Assembly (NCBI GenBank): GCA_027485675.1
Contig: JAIXQP010000033.1
Span: 124,001 to 188,000 of the forward strand
Origin: Terriglobales bacterium
GTDB taxonomy: Bacteria > Acidobacteriota > Terriglobia > Bryobacterales > Bryobacteraceae
DNA: 64,000 nucleotides
Direction of reading: 5' to 3'
Part shown: positions 17,666 through 26,149 of the stretch, piece after piece
Layout of the letters: each line of letters starts with the position of its first letter
Position numbering within the stretch: position 1 is the first letter of the stretch
The notes under the pieces: generated by a model
Seen by the model: only the letters and a program-made list of their open reading frames with translations
The model's database searches: none
Told to the model about the DNA's origin: nothing
Position numbers and translations under genes: made by a program

Positions 17666-18118
17666 TTACTCGTTATAGGCAATGATGGCTTCAAACAGGT
17701 CGCGGAACCGCTCGTAAGCGGCCAGTTCGTTTTTGCGGGTTACCTGCAGCAGCAGTTTTTCGAGCGGGTCCAGGCTGCGCAGCGAATGGCGGGCCAACGT
17801 ATAGGCCAGCCGCGCCCGGAACATGACGAACTCGTGCTGGCGCTCGCTCTCCGGCGCCCGGCAGGCGCGCCGTACCGCGTTGTACAGTCGCCGCAACTGG
17901 CTCCGCGTGCCCGAGTCCATATCGTGCAGCCGGGCCACCAGAACGTGCGCCTGGTTGTCCAGATACAGGCTGTCGGAACAGAGTTTGGCGAGGTCGATCT
18001 CGACGTTCGATTCCTGACGCGGACGGTCCCGGTCGCGTTCCCGGTCGTCGCGCCGCGGGGGGCGTCCGCCGTCCCGTTTGGGGCGGTCGTCGCGGCGAGG
18101 CTGTCTCTCTTCGGCCAT
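17666..18118 (-). CDS. csm2: Type III-A CRISPR effector small subunit Csm2
   Basis: A 150-residue small subunit. Residues about 40-150 form the helical Csm2 domain (LYNAVRRACRA, FVMFRARLAYTLARH, LEKLLLQVTRK). The first 38 residues are an extension made almost only of Arg, Asp and Pro (RDDRERDRDRPRQ) that is absent from well-known Csm2 proteins and is probably a disordered, nucleic-acid-binding tail. An AAGGAG ribosome-binding site precedes the ATG. The gene lies 21 bases after cas10. Csm2 normally lines the target-RNA strand in the complex. Confidence 0.88.
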   Translation of the reverse strand: MAEERQPRRDDRPKRDGGRPPRRDDRERDRDRPRQESNVEIDLAKLCSDSLYLDNQAHVLVARLHDMDSGTRSQLRRLYNAVRRACRAPESERQHEFVMFRARLAYTLARHSLRSLDPLEKLLLQVTRKNELAAYERFRDLFEAIIAYNE

Positions 18119-18139
18119 ATTCGCTCCTTACAGATTCCG

Positions 18140-19492
18140 TTATGAAGGTGTGCCTTCGAGGCGTGCCCAGGCCAGCGCCACGTAGCCGGTGGGGCGCAGT
18201 TGGCGCCGTCCGGCCGCTTCGGCGGTGAGTTGCCCGAGCAGAGTATCCCACTGCTTCTCAAATGCGTCGCTTTCGCGGACGTCGATCGCCCGCCGCAGCC
18301 GGCGGTGGAGCCGCCAGGGCTTATCGAGGGTGCGGCCGCGGCGCCGGGCCCGCGCGGACGCCAGGTCGCTTCCCGCCGCCGGGTCCGTATAGAAACTCTC
18401 CAGTTCGGCCAGGAATTCGGGCGAAGCATGGAAGCGGCTGAGCAGCTTCCGCATCTGCCCTTTGATCTCGGCGGCCTCTTTCAACTGGGTCCAATCGAGC
18501 GTCCGGCCAAACAACGAGATCGCGTTCTTACCGGAGGCCTTCACGGTTTCGAGCGCCTCCGCCGAGCGGGAAAACACACTGGCCAGCGACTCGCCGCGCC
18601 GGGCGTGGACGATCGCCATCGAGACGCTCCGCGAAGCGCCCTCCCGCTGTTCGTCCAATTGGCGCAGCATCAGGCCGGCCACGCGGCGCATCTCCTTGGC
18701 GAAATCGAGCAGCGCGTCCCAGGGTGCGGCGACGGCGAAGTCATCGCCGCCGCTAAACAGCACCGTCACCCGGGAGGCGAACTCCTCGCTGGCCGCTACC
18801 CGCGCCAACTCTCCGGCGACAAAATTCTTGAACGTCAACGACAACTGCAGATACTCTTCGGCCGTCGTCGCGGCCAGCAGCCGCGGACCGACGTTGTCGA
18901 GGTCCGCCGTCAGGACGCCCCACTTGCGCGCATGCGGCAGCGGCTGGCTGACGGCAATCGGCAGCGGCCATTGGTGTCTCCCCGCGTCGGCCAGGAAGCC
19001 CGTGGGATCCTCAGCGGACCAGCCTACATTCGCCGCCGGCCGGAGCGAGGCCACCAGGTTGTCGTAGGGAAAGGGCATGCCGCCATCGGTAAGGACGCCC
19101 AGCGGCAGCCGGGGCGTATCCCGCCGCTGCCGCAAACCCGCATCGAGGCGTTTGCGAATGTCCGGCCAAAGCCCCAGATTTTCCGTGCTGCTCCAGGCCA
19201 GGCCCACCCGGCCGTTGGTCACCGTGATGAGGCGCTCGCTCAGCGTGGTGAGGAACTGTTCGGCCGCCGGTACCGAGGCTTCCGGCAGAACCAGTAAGAA
19301 ACGTCCGCCGGTCGCCGCTCCCAGCAGGAGGGGCGATAAGCCCAGTTCCGCGAGGAGCGCCCGCGGGGCGATCTCCCCCAGCAGCGCGAACCACTGACAC
19401 CGGCTCAAAAACGCTTCGCCACCCAAGCCGTCTTCAGCCAGCAGGGCGTTGATTCCGAAAAATTTGGCTTGGAGGAAGACCTGGAGCGACAT
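18140..19492 (-). CDS. cas10: Compact Cas10/Csm1 lacking the HD nuclease and zinc-finger regions
   Basis: A 450-residue Cas10, against roughly 750-850 for a usual Csm1. It begins within what is normally the first Palm domain (LLAELGLSPLLLGAATGGRF at 47-66 matches LLEELGLS..L..GGG.F). The second Palm domain is complete: WGVLTADLDNVG (191-202) and FSGGDDFAVAAPWD (246-259) with GGDD at 248-251, the site of cyclic oligoadenylate synthesis. There is no HD pair at the N-terminus and no C..C zinc ribbon; only one Cys (residue 32) was seen. The frame stays open upstream, but that DNA encodes rluD on the other strand, whose start is only 45 bases away. A helical C-terminal D4-like domain follows. Confidence 0.9.
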   Translation of the reverse strand: MSLQVFLQAKFFGINALLAEDGLGGEAFLSRCQWFALLGEIAPRALLAELGLSPLLLGAATGGRFLLVLPEASVPAAEQFLTTLSERLITVTNGRVGLAWSSTENLGLWPDIRKRLDAGLRQRRDTPRLPLGVLTDGGMPFPYDNLVASLRPAANVGWSAEDPTGFLADAGRHQWPLPIAVSQPLPHARKWGVLTADLDNVGPRLLAATTAEEYLQLSLTFKNFVAGELARVAASEEFASRVTVLFSGGDDFAVAAPWDALLDFAKEMRRVAGLMLRQLDEQREGASRSVSMAIVHARRGESLASVFSRSAEALETVKASGKNAISLFGRTLDWTQLKEAAEIKGQMRKLLSRFHASPEFLAELESFYTDPAAGSDLASARARRRGRTLDKPWRLHRRLRRAIDVRESDAFEKQWDTLLGQLTAEAAGRRQLRPTGYVALAWARLEGTPS

Positions 19493-19527
19493 CGGCTTGG
19501 CGGCGCTGCAAAACCTCAATGTAGCAT

Positions 19528-19536
19528 GGAGGAGGG
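19528..19536 (+). promoter_or_regulatory. Ribosome-binding site that sets the rluD start
   Basis: GGAGGAGGG lies directly before the ATG at 19538. An upstream in-frame ATG at 19526 has no Shine-Dalgarno sequence and overlaps this one, so the downstream ATG is chosen. Confidence 0.75.
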
Positions 19537-19537
19537 A

Positions 19538-20395
19538 ATGACCTATCAGTTTGTGGTCACCGGGACAGAAAGGACTTCGGTGAAGCAGTTTCTCTTTCGC
19601 CATCTGCCGGCCTTCTCCCGGTTCGCTTTGCGGCAGGCGGCTGCCGCGGGGGCCTGCCGCGTGGACGGGGAGTCCGTGCCGGCCAGCTACCGCTTGCGCG
19701 CCGGGCAGGTGGTGGAGTTTTCGCTCGACCCCGAGCCCCAGCGCACTATCCTGGCGGAGGAGTTGCCGCTCGATATCCTCTATGAGGACGACTCGCTGGC
19801 GGTCGTGAACAAACCAGCCGGCATGCTGGTGCACCCCACGGCGCGCGAACGCCACGGTACCGTGGCTAACGCGCTCCTGGGCCACTGGCGGGGCGAAAAC
19901 CGGCGGCCGACGTTTCCCCATCGTCTGGACCGCGACACCTCCGGCGTGCTGGTCGTCGCCAAAGACGCCGCGGCCGCCACCTCGTTGGCCCTGCAGTTTG
20001 AGAACCGGCAGGTCCACAAAACCTACGTCGCGCTGGTCGCCGGCCTGGTGGCCGAACCGCGAGAAATCGACGCTCCCATTGGCCGTGTGGGGGGAGAGAC
20101 GCCGCCGTGGCAGGTTCGGCCCGAAGGCCGTCCGTCGCTTTCCCGCCTGACGCCCGTCGAATGGCAGGGCACGGCAACGCTCGTAAACTTGGAGCCGGTG
20201 ACCGGCCGGACGAACCAACTGCGTATCCACTGCGCCTCGATCGGCCATCCGATTCTGGGAGACCGGCTATATGGAGGACCGCCGGCGCCGCGGCTGTGCC
20301 TGCACGCGAGCCAACTCGAGTTCCGACACCCGGCGAGCGGGCGGGAGATGACCGTGGAGACTTCCCGGGTGTATTTTAATTTTCAGTTAAAATAA
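19538..20395 (+). CDS. rluD: 23S rRNA pseudouridine synthase, RluD/RluA family
   Basis: A 285-residue pseudouridine synthase. An N-terminal S4-type RNA-binding region (about 12-75) precedes the catalytic domain, with ILYEDDSLAVVNKPAGMLVH (80-99) and the active-site motif HRLDRDTSG (catalytic Asp131), then VTGRTNQLRIHCASIGHPI. Substrate specificity (RluD against other RluA-type enzymes) cannot be fixed from sequence alone. It is divergent from cas10 with only 45 bases between the two start codons, so their promoters must overlap or lie inside the neighbouring genes. An AT-rich inverted repeat (ATTTTAA and TTAAAAT) covers its stop codon. Confidence 0.92.
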   Translation: MTYQFVVTGTERTSVKQFLFRHLPAFSRFALRQAAAAGACRVDGESVPASYRLRAGQVVEFSLDPEPQRTILAEELPLDILYEDDSLAVVNKPAGMLVHPTARERHGTVANALLGHWRGENRRPTFPHRLDRDTSGVLVVAKDAAAATSLALQFENRQVHKTYVALVAGLVAEPREIDAPIGRVGGETPPWQVRPEGRPSLSRLTPVEWQGTATLVNLEPVTGRTNQLRIHCASIGHPILGDRLYGGPPAPRLCLHASQLEFRHPASGREMTVETSRVYFNFQLK

Positions 20396-20470
20396 AATCA
20401 ATTTAAATCGTAATGGATTGTCGCGCCATCTCTTCCCGCAGTAGCAATCGATTGCTAAGGAGATCTGAGA

Positions 20471-20956
20471 ATGAAAAAGTTTGTCCTGCGCGCGGCCGCT
20501 CTGGCCCTTCCCCTGTTCCTGACGGTTGGCCAAGCGGCCGCCGCCGACATCGTTGACACCGCCGTTGCGGCTGGTTCGTTTAAGACCCTGGTTGCCGCTG
20601 TGAAGGCCGCCGGTCTCGTGGAGACCCTGAAGGGCAAGGGCCCGTTCACGGTGTTCGCTCCGACCGACGAGGCGTTTGCCAAGCTGCCGGCCGGCACGAT
20701 CGACTCCCTCCTGAAGCCGGAGAACAAGGCCAAGCTGGCCGCGATTCTGACCTACCATGTGGTTGCGGGTAAGGTGATGGCGGCTGATGTGGTGAAAGTG
20801 AAGTCGGCCAAGTCCGTGCAGGGCGGCGACATTGCGGTGAAGGTGAGCGGCGGCAAGGTGATGTTGAACGGCACCTCCCAGGTTGTGAAGACCGACATCG
20901 GCACCGACAACGGCGTCATCCACGTGATCGACACCGTGATCATGCCCAAGATGTAA
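20471..20956 (+). CDS. Secreted fasciclin (FAS1) domain protein
   Basis: A 161-residue exported protein: a signal peptide (about 1-24, [20 protein letters not shown], ending AAA) then one complete FAS1 domain. The family landmarks are [13 protein letters not shown], the H1 box [17 protein letters not shown], the H2 region [10 protein letters not shown] and the ending [16 protein letters not shown]1 domains act in adhesion or in binding small hydrophobic ligands; which applies here is unknown. A good ribosome-binding site (AAGGAG) lies ten bases before the ATG, and a strong terminator follows directly, so it is a single-gene transcript. The 75 bases upstream are AT-rich and likely hold its promoter. 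Confidence 0.93.
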   Translation: MKKFVLRAAALALPLFLTVGQAAAADIVDTAVAAGSFKTLVAAVKAAGLVETLKGKGPFTVFAPTDEAFAKLPAGTIDSLLKPENKAKLAAILTYHVVAGKVMAADVVKVKSAKSVQGGDIAVKVSGGKVMLNGTSQVVKTDIGTDNGVIHVIDTVIMPKM

Positions 20957-20988
20957 GTACCGGTTCAGTTTTGTGTCGATTCTTTCGC

Positions 20989-21018
20989 GCCGGGACCCTT
21001 AAGGGTCCCGGCTTTTTT
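20989..21018 (+). terminator. Rho-independent terminator of the fasciclin gene
   Basis: Perfect inverted repeat GCCGGGACCC (20989-20998) and GGGTCCCGGC (21003-21012) around TTAA, followed by six T. Confidence 0.93.
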
Positions 21019-21064
21019 GGCGATACACTGTCTGGAGGCCCTTCGCGGCGGGGAACGCAGACTC

Positions 21065-24000
21065 TTGCAGAGAATTTCCGTTTCGTTGGCGGTTTTTTTA
21101 TTTTTTGGGGCGCCGTTAGCCGCCCAGCGCTACGCCTTGGAGCACTTTGGCTTCGAGTCTGGTCTGCGCAGTCTGGCGATCCGGACCATTTCTCAGGACA
21201 CCGAGGGCTATCTGTGGGTCGGGACCACCGGTGGTCTGTTCCGGTTCGACGGGCACCGCTTTGTCATCTTCCGGACTAACGAAGGCTTGGCCGATGCGAG
21301 CGTAACCTGCCAATTGAACACGGCGGCGGGGGACCGGATCGTCGCCACGAGCCACGGTTTGGTGACGTACAAGGATGGGCACTTTGTAGCGGCCCGCCTG
21401 CCGGCCGGTGAGTACCGGTTTCCGGGGCCCCAATGTTTGGCGGCCGGCCAGGCCGGAGTGGTGTATGCGAATTCGGCGCAAGGCCCGTTACGGGGCAAGA
21501 AAGAGCCGGACGGGAGCTGGACGTTTGTCCGCCTGGCATCGATCGACTTGGCCGGCGGGCGGAGCATCCAGCAAGACCGCTCCGGAGCGCTATGGTTCTC
21601 CTGCGGAACTACCGTGTGCCGCCAGGAACCCGGCGGAGCGGTGGAACCGATTGGAGAACGATTTGGACTTCCGCCGGCGGAGTACTCGGGGCTCGTAGAG
21701 GATGCCAAAGGGAGTTTGTGGGTGCGCAGCCGGACGGCCGCGTACTATTTGCCGTCCGGCGCCCAACGCTTCTCTCCCGGGGGAGTAGCCCTTTCGCCCA
21801 TCGGTAGAGGGAACTCGATCCATGTGGGCCCGCAGGGCTACGTCTGGCTCCCCACCTACCACGGCATCCTGACGCAGGCGGGGGCCGCGCCGGGTGAGTG
21901 GAAACGCTACAGCCGCGATCAGGGAATGCCGGCCGACGCCACGACCGCGATTTTCTGGGATCGGTACGGGGTGCCGTGGGTTGGCATGGAGTCGAGGGGC
22001 TTGGTGCGGTGGCATGGATTCCCCGGCAGCCCGAGCTACCAGAAAGCCGATGGGCTCAGCGACGATGCCGTCACTTCATTTGCCCGGGATGCTTCGGGGG
22101 CGCTGTGGGTGGGCACGAAGGCCGGACTGAACCGTCTCAGCCCGGACGGCGACCGGTTCGAGGTTTGGCGGCGCGGGCAAGGCATTCCGGCCGATGAGGT
22201 GCGGGAGTTGCAGCCGGCGGCCGATGGCGGAATCTGGGTGGCGACGAAGGAAGACGGCCTGTTTCATTTCGACGGGACCCGGCGGATCGCGCGCGCCTAT
22301 GGCGAGGCCGATGGTCTGCCGGACGGCCGGATTACCAACCTTCTGCTCGATCGCCGGCAACGGCTGTGGGTCAGCACCCGGAGCGGCCTCTTCTCCGCTG
22401 ATACGTCCAAGGCGCCAATCCGCTTCGAGCCCTTTCCGGTTCCTTATGCTAGCAAGGGACCGAAGACGATTTATCGCGTCGTGGCCGGCGAAGGGGACGA
22501 GCTCTGGGTAGCAGGCACCGGGGGCTTGGGGCGATGGGACGGCAAGCGGTGGCTGCTCTATGGGAAGGCGAGCGGTCTCCGGTCGGATAATTTCGTCTTT
22601 CTGGCTGTTCGGAGTTCCCGCGAAGTCTGGGTTGGCTATGGCGGCGTGGAAGGGGTTTCCCGCATGCTCCTCCGGCCGGATTTTTCGGTGGAGAACGTCG
22701 AGCATTTCAACCAGGGAGGAGCGCTGCATAGCGACAACATCAGCTTTCTCAGCCGGGACAGTCAGGGACGGATCTGGGTGGGAACGAATGCCGGCATCGA
22801 TGTTTTCGATGGGTTACGCTGGCGGTACCTGGGGATCCGGAACGGAATGATTTGGCATGACTGTGTGCTGAACGCGTTTGGGGAGGATCCGAGTGGTGAC
22901 TTCTATGTGGGCACAGAAAACGGCTTTTCCCGTTTGGCCCGTTCGCTTCTCGATCCCCCCAAGATACCGACGCTAGTGCGGTTTGTCGGTCTCTCCCTCG
23001 ATGGCGAACCGCAGAGCCTCACCGCGGCCCGGATGCCTCCCGGCGACCTGCGGATCGAGTTTGCCAATCTGCGCCTGACCGGAGAGGCCTCGTTTCGCTA
23101 CCGGCTCGAACGCGACGACTCCGCCGGTAGCGCAGTCTGGCGGACGGCTTCGCTTCCGGAGTTGAACCTGTCGCAGCCTGCCCCGGGGCGCTACCGTCTC
23201 GATGTGGTGGCACAGGAGGTGGATGGGACCTGGACCGAGCAGCCAGCGACGCTTCACTTTGAGATTCTTCCCGAATTCTGGCAGGAACCCTGGTTCCGGA
23301 TCTCGATTGCGCTGGCTGGCGCCTTGGGCCTGGCTCTCTTCTTCCGCTTCCGGCGGCGGCGCGAACTGGAAACCCGGCGGGAGCTCGAGCACGCGGTGCA
23401 GGAACGAACCCAGCATATCGAGGCGCAAAAGGAACAGATTGCAGGGCTGCTCGAACAGGCGCAGCACAGCAACGAACTGAAGAGCGAGTTCCTCGCCAAC
23501 ATGAGTCACGAGATCCGGACCCCGATGAACGGCGTACTGGGCATGACCGAGCTGGCGTTGGCCACCGAGCTTTCCGTGGAGCAGCGGGGCTACCTCGACA
23601 CCGTGCACCACTCGGCGAGCAGCTTGCTGCAGGTGCTCAACGACATTCTCGATTTCTCGAAAATCGAAGCCGGCCGGTTGGACATTGAATGTGTCGGTTT
23701 CGGCGTGCGTCAACTCGTGGAAGAGGCCGTCAAACCGTTTCGCTTCGCCGCCCAACAAAAGGGTTTGGCACTCCGAGTGGAATGCGGCGAGGAGTTGCCG
23801 GAGCAGGTGGGCGGCGACCCCGGTCGCCTGCGGCAGATCCTCACCAATCTGATAGGCAACGCCATCAAGTTCACCGAACACGGAGAGATCGTCGTGACGG
23901 TGGAACTGCGCGAAACCGGGGCCGCCGGTCCCCTGGTTGCCTTCCGGGTGCGGGACACGGGCATCGGAATCGCTCCCGCCAGCTTACCGATCATCTTTGA

Positions 24001-24622
24001 CCACTTCCGGCAGGCCGATGGTTCGATGACGCGGAGGTATGGCGGCACGGGACTGGGTCTGGCCATCTGCCGGCGTCTGGCGGAGTTGATGGGCGGTGCG
24101 CTGACCGTGACCAGCCAACTGGGGGTGGGCAGCGAATTCACGTGCACGCTGCGCCTGGCGAACTCCTGGCCCGTGGTGGAGCCGCGAACTCCGCTCGCCA
24201 TCACCCCGGCGGCGGCTTCCCTACGGATCCTGGTGGCGGAGGACAACGAGGTAAGCCGCCGCTTGGCGTACCGGCTCCTGACCCGTCAAGGTCATGTGGT
24301 CAGCACCGCCGTGGACGGGCGCGAGGCGGTGGCCCGGCATGCGGCCGGGGGCATCGACTTGATCTTCATGGATATGCAGATGCCCGAACTCGGGGGGCTC
24401 GAAGCGGTGCAGGCGATCCGGATCGCCGAGCAGGGCTCCGGACGCCGGACGCCGATTGTGATGTTAACAGCCAACGCCATGCAGGGAGACCGGGAGCGTT
24501 GCCTTGCGAGCGGGGCGGACGGCTATTTGACCAAGCCGGTCAGCGCCGAGCAGTTACAGGCGGCCATCGTTCAGCAGGCGGAACATTGGTCACCCGGGTT
24601 AACTTTAACGGAACCGGGTTAA
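21065..24622 (+). CDS. Hybrid sensor histidine kinase with Reg_prop beta-propellers, Y_Y_Y domain and receiver
   Basis: A one-component-style hybrid kinase of about 1185 residues. The N-terminus is a signal/anchor ([17 protein letters not shown]), followed by about 12-14 Reg_prop propeller repeats ([49 protein letters not shown]), a Y_Y_Y domain (about 650-745) and one membrane helix (about 755-775). The cytoplasmic part has a dimerisation/His domain ([15 protein letters not shown], His815), an ATPase domain ([31 protein letters not shown]) and a C-terminal receiver with Asp1103 ([10 protein letters not shown]). The TTG at 21065 is preferred for its upstream GGGGAA; a TTG at 21017 lies in the preceding terminator. 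No ATG fits. Such proteins usually sense glycan fragments. Confidence 0.9.
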   Translation: MQRISVSLAVFLFFGAPLAAQRYALEHFGFESGLRSLAIRTISQDTEGYLWVGTTGGLFRFDGHRFVIFRTNEGLADASVTCQLNTAAGDRIVATSHGLVTYKDGHFVAARLPAGEYRFPGPQCLAAGQAGVVYANSAQGPLRGKKEPDGSWTFVRLASIDLAGGRSIQQDRSGALWFSCGTTVCRQEPGGAVEPIGERFGLPPAEYSGLVEDAKGSLWVRSRTAAYYLPSGAQRFSPGGVALSPIGRGNSIHVGPQGYVWLPTYHGILTQAGAAPGEWKRYSRDQGMPADATTAIFWDRYGVPWVGMESRGLVRWHGFPGSPSYQKADGLSDDAVTSFARDASGALWVGTKAGLNRLSPDGDRFEVWRRGQGIPADEVRELQPAADGGIWVATKEDGLFHFDGTRRIARAYGEADGLPDGRITNLLLDRRQRLWVSTRSGLFSADTSKAPIRFEPFPVPYASKGPKTIYRVVAGEGDELWVAGTGGLGRWDGKRWLLYGKASGLRSDNFVFLAVRSSREVWVGYGGVEGVSRMLLRPDFSVENVEHFNQGGALHSDNISFLSRDSQGRIWVGTNAGIDVFDGLRWRYLGIRNGMIWHDCVLNAFGEDPSGDFYVGTENGFSRLARSLLDPPKIPTLVRFVGLSLDGEPQSLTAARMPPGDLRIEFANLRLTGEASFRYRLERDDSAGSAVWRTASLPELNLSQPAPGRYRLDVVAQEVDGTWTEQPATLHFEILPEFWQEPWFRISIALAGALGLALFFRFRRRRELETRRELEHAVQERTQHIEAQKEQIAGLLEQAQHSNELKSEFLANMSHEIRTPMNGVLGMTELALATELSVEQRGYLDTVHHSASSLLQVLNDILDFSKIEAGRLDIECVGFGVRQLVEEAVKPFRFAAQQKGLALRVECGEELPEQVGGDPGRLRQILTNLIGNAIKFTEHGEIVVTVELRETGAAGPLVAFRVRDTGIGIAPASLPIIFDHFRQADGSMTRRYGGTGLGLAICRRLAELMGGALTVTSQLGVGSEFTCTLRLANSWPVVEPRTPLAITPAAASLRILVAEDNEVSRRLAYRLLTRQGHVVSTAVDGREAVARHAAGGIDLIFMDMQMPELGGLEAVQAIRIAEQGSGRRTPIVMLTANAMQGDRERCLASGADGYLTKPVSAEQLQAAIVQQAEHWSPGLTLTEPG

Positions 24623-24624
24623 CT
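24594..24624 (+). repeat. Direct repeat CCGGGTTAACT at the end of the hybrid kinase gene
   Basis: CCGGGTTAACT occurs at 24594-24604 and 24614-24624, 20 bases apart, over the last codons and stop of the kinase gene and about 100 bases before the dioxygenase gene. The two-turn spacing would suit a regulator site, but no supporting evidence is available. Confidence 0.35.
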
Positions 24625-24717
24625 GTCAAAGAGTGTTAAGAACTTCCAAGTTTTGGGGGATTCGGGCGAAATTGCCGGTAAGTTGAGAGAGTAAGCAACC
24701 GCTACCGGAGACCTACT

Positions 24718-26106
24718 TTGTCTACTTTTTCGCTACCCTCCCGCCGTTCCCTGCTGCACGGAGCCACTCTGGCTCCCTTCTTCTGGACGGCCAAGGGCGC
24801 TTTCGCCCAAGCTCTGACGGCCACCCCGGCCTTGACGATTGGCCCCTACTACCCCAACCAGCTTCCGCTCGACCTCGATAATGACCTGCTGCTCATCAAT
24901 GACTCCTTGACGCCGAGCGTTGGCGAGATCCTGTGGGTGACTGGACGCATCCTCGATCGCTCCGGGAATCCCGTTCGCGGCGCGGTGGTGGAGATCTGGC
25001 AGGCGGATAACAACGGCGCCTATATCCACACCGGCAGCCCGCTCACCAACCGGGAACCCAACTTTCAGGGATACGGCAAGTTTGAAACGGCCTCGGACGG
25101 CCGCTACCTGTTCCGTACCGTGAAGCCGGGCATCTACCCCGGGCGGACCCGGCATATTCACTATCAGATCAAGACGCCTAATCGGGGGGACCTGGTCACG
25201 CAGCTTCACTTCACCGGCGAAGCTCTCAACGCGAACGACGGCGTGCTGAACGGGGTGCGGGACGCGGCACAGCGGGCCTCCATTATCCGGCCGATCGAGG
25301 CCGTGGAGAGCTCTTCGCTCAACGAGAAGCGGGTAAGCTTCGACATCGTCATGGGCTTTACGCCGGAAGACGCGCCGGCCGGCACCGGGCCGGTGATCTC
25401 TTCGCGGAGCGGTGTGGTGAACGCCGCGGGCTTTGACACGGGCGTGGCGCCGGGCGCCTGGGTCAGCATCCATGGGTTCCGCCTCGCCGCGACGACGCGC
25501 ACCTGGACCGCCGCCGATATCGTGAACGGCCGGCTGCCCACCGCCCTCGACGGAGTCAGCGTGACCATCAACGGACGGGAAGCCGCCGTGTACTACGTCA
25601 GCCCGAATCAGCTCAACGTGCTCGCGCCGGCCGATACGCTCACCGGCACCTCCACGGTGGTCGTCAGGAACGCCAACGGCGCTTCGGCCGCGGCTTCCGT
25701 GCAGATGAGCGCCGCCCGGCCCGGCTTCTTCCGGCTGGCGCAGGAGTATGTCGTGGCGACGGACCCAGCCGGCGGCTACGTGGGCCCCAGCAATCTGGTG
25801 GAGGGATTGTTGACGATTCCGGCCAAGCCGTTGTCGACGATTACGCTTTGGGGGACGGGCTTCGGGCCGACGAATCCGGCGCTTGCCTCCGGCGAGGTGG
25901 TCACCAACGCCAGTCCGCTGCAGAACGTGCCGGTGATCCGGTTCGGCAATACCGTGGCGCAGGTTACCTATGCCGGGGTGACCGCAGCGGGACTGTGCCA
26001 GTTCAACGTCGTCGTGCCCGATCTCGCCAACGGCGACTATCCGGTGGTGGCACAGGTCAACGGGGTCCGCACGAGTAGCGCCGCGCGCCTTCGCGTGCAG
26101 CGGTAA
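24718..26106 (+). CDS. Tat-exported intradiol ring-cleavage dioxygenase fused to a Solibacter-type C-terminal domain
   Basis: A 462-residue two-part protein. A twin-arginine signal (SRRSLLHGATLAPFF) precedes an intradiol dioxygenase domain (about 38-220). The expected non-haem Fe(III) ligands are all present: Tyr102 (NNGAYIH), Tyr140 (KPGIYPG), and His146 and His148 (RHIHYQ). Residues about 235-462 match the extracellular C-terminal domain common in Solibacter proteins (VVNAAGFDTGVAPGAWVSI, YYVSPNQLNVLAP, LWGTGFGPTNPA). Periplasmic or surface cleavage of catechol-type aromatics, perhaps linked to plant matter, is a reasonable inference. The start is a TTG nine bases after GGAG. It follows the hybrid kinase by 95 bases. 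Confidence 0.9.
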   Translation: MSTFSLPSRRSLLHGATLAPFFWTAKGAFAQALTATPALTIGPYYPNQLPLDLDNDLLLINDSLTPSVGEILWVTGRILDRSGNPVRGAVVEIWQADNNGAYIHTGSPLTNREPNFQGYGKFETASDGRYLFRTVKPGIYPGRTRHIHYQIKTPNRGDLVTQLHFTGEALNANDGVLNGVRDAAQRASIIRPIEAVESSSLNEKRVSFDIVMGFTPEDAPAGTGPVISSRSGVVNAAGFDTGVAPGAWVSIHGFRLAATTRTWTAADIVNGRLPTALDGVSVTINGREAAVYYVSPNQLNVLAPADTLTGTSTVVVRNANGASAAASVQMSAARPGFFRLAQEYVVATDPAGGYVGPSNLVEGLLTIPAKPLSTITLWGTGFGPTNPALASGEVVTNASPLQNVPVIRFGNTVAQVTYAGVTAAGLCQFNVVVPDLANGDYPVVAQVNGVRTSSAARLRVQR

Positions 26107-26109
26107 GGA

Positions 26110-26137
26110 CCAGGGAGCCGTGCGGGCGACTCCCTGG
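26110..26137. terminator. Hairpin between convergent dioxygenase and peroxiredoxin genes
   Basis: CCAGGGAG (26110-26117) and CTCCCTGG (26130-26137) form a perfect 8-bp stem with a 12-base loop, directly after the dioxygenase stop and just past the peroxiredoxin stop on the other strand. No T-tract follows, so termination is uncertain. Confidence 0.45.
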
Positions 26138-26149
26138 CGCTCGTACGGC

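Noticed and set aside
19493-20248. N-terminal extension of cas10 that might hold an HD domain
   Set aside because: The open frame is antisense to rluD, and its translation has no HD or other Cas10 features.
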